From Bacillota bacterium (GTDB lineage Bacteria; Bacillota; Syntrophomonadia; Syntrophomonadales; Syntrophomonadaceae): a DNA stretch of 20,797 bases. Each line of letters opens with the position of its first letter. Position 1 is the first letter of the stretch. The notes under the pieces were generated by a model that did no database searches, was not told the DNA's origin, and saw only the letters and a list, made by a program, of their open reading frames with translations. Below are positions 15,575 to 20,797 of this stretch, in pieces. Position numbers and translations under genes: made by a program. The stretch covers positions 1 to 20,797 of the forward strand of contig JAEWZB010000005.1 of the NCBI GenBank assembly GCA_023395515.1. Reading direction: 5' to 3'.

Positions 15575-16534
15575 TTAGGTAGCATATAATTCTAATTGTT
15601 CCTCAATTATGCCGGGGAATAAAGATTTGCCTACCCCCATAGCAATTATTCGGGAACTATTTTCGATAATGTCATCTACCTCTTTAGGTGTAACTCCTAG
15701 ACTGCCGCCAAAATAAGAAAGGATATCTTTAATAGAATCCAGGGATTTATTTTCGTTATACATGGCCCCAGTATTCAGGCAAAACTTTTTAATAGCTTGA
15801 TCCGCGATAATACTGGCATTGACTATAGTGGGGCAGCCTATGGCGATTACCGGAACTCCCAGTCCCTCTTGGGTTAAGGCATGGCGGGCATTACCTATTC
15901 CGGCTCCAGGCTGAATGCCGGTATTGGACATTTGTATAGTTGTACCGATTCTATCTACGTTTTGGGCGGCTAAAGCGTCTACGGCTATTATTAAAGCCGG
16001 TTTAACCTTCTCCACAATACCTTTAATAACTTCAAAGGTCTCTAGTCCGGTTATACCTAAAACTCCCGGAGCAATTCCACAGGTAGGCCGCATTCCTTCT
16101 ACTAAGGCTTCGGGGGCATGTTCATGATAATGCCGGGTAATAGGGCTATATTCAATAAATTTGGGGCCTAAAGCATCCGGGGTAGCCCTCCAGTTACCCA
16201 AACCTACCAGCAAGACCGTATCTTGTGGTTTTAAGTAATCACCAATTAAGGTATGCATAGAGGTTTCCATACTATTAACAATTTCTTCTTTTACATAAGG
16301 ATCATTAATTTTTAAGGGAGGAGATTCAATGGTAACATAAGTGCCTATGGGGCGGCCCATTTTTTGCGCACCAGCTTCATCTAAAATAGTGATAGTAGTC
16401 ACTTTGATATGTTCAAGATCTTTAACATCTTCACGAACCCCTGATATTTCAACATCTGCGTCTCCCCGTACCAAATCACGGGCTTCAACGGCCAAGTCAA
16501 CATTGAGACTAAAATTTTTAATAATATTTTGCAA
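15575..16534 (-). CDS. gpr: Germination protease GPR (SASP endopeptidase)
   Basis: Degrades SASPs early in germination to release amino acids and free the DNA. 319 residues from TTG 16534, preceded by AAAGGAGGT. A short N-terminal stretch ends in the conserved VDLAVEARDL, the region of propeptide cleavage in Bacillus GPR. Asp120 (in RATPDALGPK) and Asp186 (in IIAVDALAAQNVDRIGTTIQ) have the same 66-residue spacing as the catalytic Asp127/Asp193 of the B. megaterium enzyme. Other conserved stretches: VLLVGLGN, GIAPGVLGITG, GIQPGAGIGN, VPVIAIGCPT. Its likely substrates, the SASP and the SASP-like 42-residue protein, are encoded nearby. A candidate forespore promoter lies upstream. Confidence 0.96.
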   Translation of the reverse strand: MQNIIKNFSLNVDLAVEARDLVRGDADVEISGVREDVKDLEHIKVTTITILDEAGAQKMGRPIGTYVTIESPPLKINDPYVKEEIVNSMETSMHTLIGDYLKPQDTVLLVGLGNWRATPDALGPKFIEYSPITRHYHEHAPEALVEGMRPTCGIAPGVLGITGLETFEVIKGIVEKVKPALIIAVDALAAQNVDRIGTTIQMSNTGIQPGAGIGNARHALTQEGLGVPVIAIGCPTIVNASIIADQAIKKFCLNTGAMYNENKSLDSIKDILSYFGGSLGVTPKEVDDIIENSSRIIAMGVGKSLFPGIIEEQLELYAT

Positions 16535-16553
16535 TTTAACTACCTCCTTTGGA

Positions 16554-16585
16554 TATATTATCCGTTGGAATAGTTAAATTTATGC
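16554..16585 (-). promoter_or_regulatory. Candidate sigma-F/sigma-G promoter for gpr
   Basis: Minus strand GCATA (16585-16581), 17-base spacer, GGATAATATA (16563-16554). Partial match to the sigma-F pattern; gpr is under sigma-F and sigma-G in Bacillus. Confidence 0.45.
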
Positions 16586-16641
16586 AGATGTAAAGAGGTT
16601 GCCTTGCGGACGGAGCATGAAGGGGTGGATTTATAGAGTTA

Positions 16642-16680
16642 TTGTATTTTAGTGGTAAGTGGTATATACTATGTTTAAAC
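16642..16680 (+). promoter_or_regulatory. mazEF promoter with two small palindromes
   Basis: TTGTAT (16642-16647), 17-base spacer, TATACT (16665-16670). GTATATAC overlaps the -10 and GTTTAAAC lies at 16673-16680; these may be MazE operator sites, as these systems repress themselves. Confidence 0.55.
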
Positions 16681-16697
16681 CGAAAGGGGGATTCCTT

Positions 16698-16931
16698 ATG
16701 CAAACTAAGGTGGCAAAATGGGGAAATAGTATTGGGATACGCATTCCCCAGTGGATTGCAGAACAAGCTGAAATAAGTGATGGTGCAATAGTTGAAATTA
16801 ACTGGGAAGATGAGACGATTGTAATTAAGAAAAAAAAGTTATCTTTAGAAGAGATGTTAAAGGATATTACTGCTGAAAACCTACATAAAGAAGTAGATAC
16901 CGGTTCAGCAGTTGGCAGAGAGATATGGTAA
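16698..16931 (+). CDS. mazE: MazE-type antitoxin
   Basis: 77 residues from ATG 16698, chosen because AAAGGGGGA lies upstream; an earlier in-frame ATG at 16659 precedes that site. The AbrB/MazE DNA-binding fold is seen in QTKVAKWGNSIGIRIPQ and GAIVEINWEDETIVIK. The C-terminal tail (LSLEEMLKDITAENLHKE, then DTGSAVGREIW) is the acidic, flexible part that wraps the toxin. The stop overlaps the mazF start (ATGGTAA), so the two are translationally coupled. Confidence 0.93.
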   Translation: MQTKVAKWGNSIGIRIPQWIAEQAEISDGAIVEINWEDETIVIKKKKLSLEEMLKDITAENLHKEVDTGSAVGREIW

Positions 16932-17263
16932 AAAGTTATATCCCTAAACGGGGTGATATTATATGGCTTGAGTTTAACCCTCAAGCTGGGCATGAACAAG
17001 CTGGAAAAAGGCCGGCTTTAGTTATTTCTCCGGAAGCATATAATTATAAGACTAGTCTAATGCTCGTTTGTCCTATAACATCACAGATAAAAGGGTACGC
17101 CTTTGAAGTAGAAATACCATCAGGGTTACAAATTCAGGGTGTTATTCTGGCAGATCAAGTCAAAAGCCTTGATGGACAGGCAAGAAATGCACAATTTGCC
17201 TGTCAAGTTCCGGAGAATATTGTACAAGAAGTAGTAGAAAGGATACGGATATTACTAGATTAA
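16925..17263 (+). CDS. mazF: MazF-type mRNA endonuclease toxin
   Basis: 112 residues. Ribosome-independent, sequence-specific RNase held inactive by MazE. It has KRGDIIWLEFNPQ, GHEQAGKRPALVIS with Glu24 and Arg29 in the same positions as in E. coli MazF, CPITSQIKGYAFEVEIP and LADQVKSLDGQAR. The sequence is closer to the E. coli type than to the usual Bacillus NdoA, which suggests acquisition by transfer. The pair sits between the spore cluster and rsmD, with its own promoter and terminator, as a self-contained cassette. It may act in stress response or plasmid-like maintenance; neither can be decided here. Confidence 0.95.
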   Translation: MVKSYIPKRGDIIWLEFNPQAGHEQAGKRPALVISPEAYNYKTSLMLVCPITSQIKGYAFEVEIPSGLQIQGVILADQVKSLDGQARNAQFACQVPENIVQEVVERIRILLD

Positions 17264-17400
17264 ATTTTGCTAAAGAAATATGAGTTAACTCATAACCTCA
17301 AACCAGCCGTCTCAAAGGCATGGTATCCAATCATGAATCTCACCTCACCTATTCACCTACGTTGTTATGAAAAAATCTACTTAGAATCTAGGGTAAATAT

Positions 17401-17427
17401 AAATGGCGACCACTTGGTCGCCATTTT
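17401..17427 (+). terminator. Terminator after mazEF
   Basis: AAATGGCGACC-ACTT-GGTCGCCATTT, 11-bp perfect stem, 4-base loop, ending in TTTT. Confidence 0.85.
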
Positions 17428-17499
17428 GGGGAGAGGAGAATTTTGTAAAGTTGTTGGGGAGGGTTTGTTTTACCAGATTTTTTTCTGGTACTTATATAA

Positions 17500-17527
17500 T
17501 TGCCCCGATTAAGGAATTATATACAAT
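17500..17527 (+). promoter_or_regulatory. Candidate promoter for rsmD
   Basis: TTGCCC (17500-17505), 16-base spacer, TACAAT (17522-17527). Confidence 0.5.
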
Positions 17528-17612
17528 ATTTATAAAATTTTTTTTATGATAGAATTAAATGTGGAAAAAAGGGTAAAGGAATAAATTGGCGAAATCAAAA
17601 GGAGTAGATTAA

Positions 17613-18170
17613 TTGCGAGTAATTGCAGGCCAAGCCAAAAATAAAAAATTAAAAGCACCTCCCGATCTAAGTACCAGACCTATTACAGATATGATTAAGG
17701 AAGCGTTATTTAATGTGTTAGGTTCTAAAGTACATGATGCTATATTTTTAGATTTATTTGCGGGAAGCGGCAGTGTTGGTATTGAAGCTTTAAGCCGGGG
17801 TGCTAAGCAAGTTGTTTTTGTAGATAGTAGCTATAATGCGGTAAAGATTATAAAATATAATTTAGAACAATGTCGTTTTTCTACCGGAGTAGAGGTATAT
17901 AAAAATGATGTTTTTAAAGCTTTAGACATTCTGGAAAAAAGAAAGCTGGTTTTTAACATTATTTATATTGATCCGCCCTTTACTAACCCGGACATCTTTG
18001 ATGAAGTGATGTCGTATTTAGATGATAAGCCTCAATTATTAGAACCGTCCGGAATAATTATTATTAGAACCCAACGTAAAAAAAGTTTGCCGGAACAATA
18101 TAAGAATTTGCGTAAAAGCAGATTAAGTGAATATGGTGAATCAGTTTTACATTATTATTGCAAGCCATAG
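17613..18170 (+). CDS. rsmD: 16S rRNA (guanine-966-N2) methyltransferase RsmD
   Basis: Methylates G966 of 16S rRNA using S-adenosylmethionine. 185 residues from TTG 17613 after AAAGGAG. N-terminal MRVIAGQAKNKKLKAP and TRPITDMIKEALFNVL are family typical. The SAM site is DLFAGSGSVGIEALSRGA (47-64); the catalytic D-P-P-F is at 120-123 (IYIDPPF). It heads a two-gene unit with the coiled-coil gene 15 bp downstream. In relatives coaD usually follows; here it does not. Confidence 0.95.
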   Translation: MRVIAGQAKNKKLKAPPDLSTRPITDMIKEALFNVLGSKVHDAIFLDLFAGSGSVGIEALSRGAKQVVFVDSSYNAVKIIKYNLEQCRFSTGVEVYKNDVFKALDILEKRKLVFNIIYIDPPFTNPDIFDEVMSYLDDKPQLLEPSGIIIIRTQRKKSLPEQYKNLRKSRLSEYGESVLHYYCKP

Positions 18171-18185
18171 GAGGTTATATAGTTT

Positions 18186-18650
18186 ATGATGGAGATTTTT
18201 CGTATACTTGATGAATTGGAACTTATGATAAAGGAAAGCAAGAAAGTACCCATTTCCGGGAAGTCCTTAGTGGAGGGACATATTGTTTTAGACCGGTTAG
18301 ACCGCATTAGAGCCATATTACCTGAAGAGCTGCAAACCGCGCGCCTAATTATGCATGAAAAAGAAAGAATTGTAACGGAAGCTTGTGCTCAAGCTGATGA
18401 GTTTATGGAGGAATCACGCGGCAAGGTAGCCCGTATGGTAGACGAAAATGAGATTACTAAAAATGCTATGCAGGTAGCTGATGATATTGTTTTTAAAGCT
18501 GAAGAATTGGCTAAAGAGATTCGCCGGGATGCCAATGAATATGCCGAAGGTGTATTAGCCCATATGGAGATAGTTTTGAAAAAGGGGCTGGATAGTGTGG
18601 CCCAAGGCCGGGCCGAGCTCCGTTATGCTTTAAAGGAAGGGGATTATTAA
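18186..18650 (+). CDS. Conserved coiled-coil protein of unknown function
   Basis: 154 residues, no signal peptide or membrane segment. GGAGG lies 10 bases before ATG 18186 (a second ATG follows at 18189). Most of the protein from about residue 50 to 150 is long amphipathic helix rich in E, K, R, A and M, a probable coiled coil: QTARLIMHEKERIVTEA, AQADEFMEESRGKVARM, VFKAEELAKEIRRDANEYAE. It recalls helical stalk subunits of ATP synthases or DivIVA-like proteins, but I see no decisive motif. Similar genes occur next to rsmD/coaD in Clostridia, some labelled ATPase; I would not use that name. The stop overlaps that of convergent ylbJ by 4 bp. Confidence 0.75.
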   Translation: MMEIFRILDELELMIKESKKVPISGKSLVEGHIVLDRLDRIRAILPEELQTARLIMHEKERIVTEACAQADEFMEESRGKVARMVDENEITKNAMQVADDIVFKAEELAKEIRRDANEYAEGVLAHMEIVLKKGLDSVAQGRAELRYALKEGDY

Positions 18651-19807
18651 TCTCTTATCAAGCTGGAGATTATCATTAATAATGCAATAATACATAAGCC
18701 CACCAGCAAACAAGTAATGGAAAAGCTCCAGGCATCAAAGCCGTATAATATTTTATAATAAGGTATAGATATAGATTCTATTATCTGGTTTTGCAAAAGA
18801 GTCCTATAACCTATATAAGTAATTATAAAAGATAAGCTTATCTGTAATAGCCGGGATTTTAGATAAAAGGATACTCTTACCGGAATTGTAGCTACCACAC
18901 TCATTACTTGCGCGATAATGGATAATCCGCTAAAAGCTAATAATATGCTTACGGCTATTAGCTTGGTTATCATTTCACTATTAGTTATAGATATGGTTTT
19001 AGCACCTAAAGTTATTTCAAATAATCCCATGCCTAAACCATAAGCCAGGGGATAAGTAATATTTAGATAGGGTATGAAGTTACTTATTAATAAGGCAAAC
19101 CAATCTAAAATACCCCACACCGTCAGCATTCTGGCTAAAACCGAAAAAAAGATTATGAAGCCTGCAATAGCTAGAATGTTATTCAGGCTATTTTTAATGG
19201 CATCACCTAATAGTTTGCCTATACTTCCGGTTTTGGTAGCCAGCAGTTCCTGATAAGCTGCTTTAAATGATGAAACTTCCGGGGGAGGCATGGCCTGCTT
19301 AGAGGCCTTAAACCTCCATAAAATACCAACTAAAAGGTTAGCTAGATAATGAGAGGCAGCTAAGAGGTAACCATAGGCAGGAGAGCCGAACATACCAACA
19401 CCTATAGCTCCAATAATAAATAAGGGACTGGAATTATTAGTGAAAGAAACTAATCGTTCGGTTTCATTGGCAGTCAGCATATTTTCTTCATATAATTTTT
19501 TGCTAAGTATGGCTCCCATAGGGAAACCCGAAGTAAAACCCATAACTATTACTATGGAGCTACAGCCGGGTAATTTAAAAAGAGGTCTCATTAAAGGTTC
19601 TAAAATAACCCCCATAAATCTAACTAAGCCTACATTAACTAATAATTCTGCTACAATAAAAAAAGGAAGTAAGGAAGGGACTAAGACGGTATACCATAAT
19701 TTAAAGCCGCTAGCTGCGGCAGTGACTGTTTCACTGGGATTGATTATCATAAAAGAGGTCAATAATAATATTATTAGGAGAAAAAAGAGATTACGGTATT
19801 TGCTCAT
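18647..19807 (-). CDS. ylbJ: Sporulation integral membrane protein YlbJ
   Basis: 386 residues, about eight or more hydrophobic segments, starting MSKYRNLFFLLIILLL at ATG 19807 after GGAAG. Diagnostic stretches: TVLVPSLLPFFIVAELL, MGFTSGFPMGAILSKKLYEE, RLVSFTNNSSPLFIIGAIG and the GLSIIAQVMSV segment, which match the YlbJ family with nucleoside-recognition (gate) repeats. It is a mother-cell sporulation protein in Bacillus, required for spore cortex formation. In Bacillus it runs in the same direction as rsmD and coaD; here it is inverted, convergent with the coiled-coil gene and divergent from the patatin gene. No sigma-E promoter could be assigned with confidence. Confidence 0.9.
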   Translation of the reverse strand: MSKYRNLFFLLIILLLTSFMIINPSETVTAAASGFKLWYTVLVPSLLPFFIVAELLVNVGLVRFMGVILEPLMRPLFKLPGCSSIVIVMGFTSGFPMGAILSKKLYEENMLTANETERLVSFTNNSSPLFIIGAIGVGMFGSPAYGYLLAASHYLANLLVGILWRFKASKQAMPPPEVSSFKAAYQELLATKTGSIGKLLGDAIKNSLNNILAIAGFIIFFSVLARMLTVWGILDWFALLISNFIPYLNITYPLAYGLGMGLFEITLGAKTISITNSEMITKLIAVSILLAFSGLSIIAQVMSVVATIPVRVSFYLKSRLLQISLSFIITYIGYRTLLQNQIIESISIPYYKILYGFDAWSFSITCLLVGLCIIALLMIISSLIRD

Positions 19808-19823
19808 TTACTAACTTCCTATC

Positions 19824-19854
19824 ATTAATCATATAAAATATTTATATGATTAAT
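19824..19854. promoter_or_regulatory. 31-bp perfect AT-rich palindrome between divergent genes
   Basis: ATTAATCATATAAA (19824-19837) and TTTATATGATTAAT (19841-19854) are exact reverse complements, separated by ATA. It lies in the 96-bp gap between the ylbJ and patatin starts, so it may be an operator acting on both promoters. No T tract follows, so a terminator is unlikely. Confidence 0.65.
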
Positions 19855-19903
19855 AGAGTTATGATTAGAAGTTATTACGAGGTTTTGCTGTAGAGGTGAT
19901 AAT

Positions 19904-20707
19904 ATGACAAATACAAGTAAACCTAAAATTGCTCTGGTATTAGGAGCTGGAAGCGCGCGGGGCCTGGCTCATATTGGAGTTTTACAAGTATTTGAAGAGA
20001 ATAATGTTCCCTTCGACTTTATAGTTGGCTCTAGTATGGGTGCTATGGTGGGAGGTATTTATGCTTGTGGAACTAACTTAAAGATGTTAGACAAAATGAC
20101 GGAGGCTATGAATCACAACGTTTTTTTTGATGTTAATGTTCCCCGGCTGGGATTTGTGGCCGGCAAAAAGATTAGTGCCTTGTTGCAGCTAATGACTAAA
20201 AAGAAGGATTTTACCGATTTAATCATACCTACCAGTATGGTGGCTACCGACCTTTTAAGGGGAGAAACTATAGTTATTGAGGAAGGTTCAGTAGCTGAAG
20301 CTATTAGAGCCAGCATATCCATTCCCGGAGTCTTTAATCCGGTTAAAAAGGAAGGCATGGTTTTAGTAGATGGGGGAGTAACCGAACGCTTGCCTATTAG
20401 TGTAGCCAGAGACAAAGGAGCCGATGTCATAATAGCAGTCGATGTTACCTTTGGAGAAGGAAGAAAAGTAGTAGTTAGAAACACTTTAGATGTAATTATG
20501 ACTTCCATAGATATTATGCAAAAACAACAGTTTGAACTAATAAGTCCTACTGCCGATATTTTAATTCAGCCTAAAGTAGGAGGCTACTCCTCTTGGGATT
20601 TTGAGCAGGCCCGTAATATAATTGATTTTGGACGGGAGGCTGCCCAGGCTAAGTTAGATGAGATATTTAGCAAGATTCAGGCGGCCGCCGCAAAATGCGA
20701 GGGATAA
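19904..20707 (+). CDS. Patatin-like phospholipase (YlbK/RssA family)
   Basis: 267 residues from ATG 19904 after GAGGTG. The patatin fold is clear: oxyanion loop GAGSARGLAHIG (14-25), nucleophile elbow GSSMG with Ser44, and DGG with Asp156 completing the Ser-Asp dyad. No signal peptide or transmembrane domain is seen, so a cytosolic or peripheral esterase/lipase acting on phospholipid or acyl esters is expected. It neighbours ylbJ as ylbK does in Bacillus. Natural substrate is unknown. The final residues (KIQAAAAKCEG) may be variable. Confidence 0.92.
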   Translation: MTNTSKPKIALVLGAGSARGLAHIGVLQVFEENNVPFDFIVGSSMGAMVGGIYACGTNLKMLDKMTEAMNHNVFFDVNVPRLGFVAGKKISALLQLMTKKKDFTDLIIPTSMVATDLLRGETIVIEEGSVAEAIRASISIPGVFNPVKKEGMVLVDGGVTERLPISVARDKGADVIIAVDVTFGEGRKVVVRNTLDVIMTSIDIMQKQQFELISPTADILIQPKVGGYSSWDFEQARNIIDFGREAAQAKLDEIFSKIQAAAAKCEG

Positions 20708-20713
20708 GGTGTT

Positions 20714-20797
20714 GTAGGGGCGGTCTGTGACCGCCCTAGTGCTGACCTCATCAATGTTCTCGAACCGGAGAGGTAGTGAAATCTGCCGCCCCTATTC
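20714..20797. repeat. GC-rich inverted repeat at the right edge
   Basis: It starts GTAGGGGCGGTC, with a tight hairpin GGGCGGTC-TGT-GACCGCCC (20718-20736). TAGGGGCGG (20715-20723) is repeated in reverse as CCGCCCCTA (20786-20794). This style of GTAGGGGCGG repeat is dispersed between genes in many Firmicutes. The first hairpin may also terminate the patatin gene. The element is probably cut by or ends near the window edge. Confidence 0.7.

Larger units (their letters stand above)
17264..17612. other. 349-bp intergenic region after mazEF
   Basis: It contains a 14-bp palindrome ATGAGTTAACTCAT (17280-17293) just after mazF, the terminator at 17401-17427, a TACCAG/CTGGTA hairpin with a T-rich loop (17471-17490) and the rsmD promoter. 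An open frame at 17267-17512 crosses the terminator and lacks a ribosome site, so I do not call it. Confidence 0.6.

Noticed and set aside
17267..17512. Open frame of about 81 codons after mazF
   Set aside because: It starts at an unsupported TTG without a ribosome site and reads through the perfect mazEF terminator hairpin.
1..20797. CRISPR arrays, tRNA, rRNA genes, transposases or phage genes
   Set aside because: I saw no regularly spaced direct repeats, no tRNA-like cloverleaf and no recognisable transposase, integrase or phage protein.

Overview
The window looks like chromosomal DNA from an AT-rich, endospore-forming Firmicute of the class Clostridia. The mix of spore genes (alpha/beta SASP, gpr, ylbJ), Gram-positive gene neighbourhoods (rpmB-yloU-yloV-recG and rsmD-ylbJ-ylbK) and a thiolase/acyl-CoA dehydrogenase pair fits a fatty-acid-oxidising, Syntrophomonas-like bacterium. 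That taxonomic placement is inference from gene content only. Strong AGGAGG-type ribosome sites are the rule, and at least six genes start with TTG.

Layout. 1-1900, minus strand: a glnK-amt nitrogen operon. PII is upstream and the ammonium channel runs off the left edge. A promoter and two tandem hairpins, one a clear intrinsic terminator, lie ahead of glnK and suggest attenuation. 2102-4105: a secreted beta-propeller protein with its own strong terminator. 4388-7436: a two-gene beta-oxidation operon (acetyl-CoA acetyltransferase and a long acyl-CoA dehydrogenase) with its own promoter, a possible operator and a terminator. 7847-10040: coaD, a convergent PaaY/CaiE-like gamma-carbonic-anhydrase-fold gene, and hslO (Hsp33). 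10061-14699: rpmB on the minus strand, then yloU (Asp23 family), fakA-like yloV and recG, the conserved Firmicute order. 14823-16534: a spore cluster with a previously easy-to-miss 42-residue SASP-like gene, a normal alpha/beta SASP with a sigma-G-like promoter, and gpr, the protease that degrades SASPs, on the opposite strand. 16698-17263: an E. coli-like mazEF toxin-antitoxin cassette. 17613-20707: rsmD, a coiled-coil gene of unknown role, ylbJ (minus) and a patatin-like ylbK/rssA gene.

How the genes work together. PII senses nitrogen and energy state and gates the Amt channel. The thiolase and acyl-CoA dehydrogenase catalyse the last and first steps of fatty-acid oxidation. SASPs coat spore DNA and GPR clears them at germination, and YlbJ is a sporulation membrane protein. 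The remainder is housekeeping (coenzyme A synthesis, redox chaperone, ribosome, DNA repair, rRNA methylation, fatty-acid phosphorylation).

The least explained sequence is a roughly 207-bp structured element at 15304-15510. It has 17-bp imperfect terminal inverted repeats and nested GC-rich stems and sits between the SASP gene and gpr. A 22-bp palindrome at 12612-12633, upstream of recG, begins with the same 19 bases and looks like its two ends joined without the core. Other unexplained structure includes a 31-bp palindrome between the divergent ylbJ and patatin genes, overlapping hairpins in the yloU leader, and a GC-rich dispersed-type repeat at the right edge.
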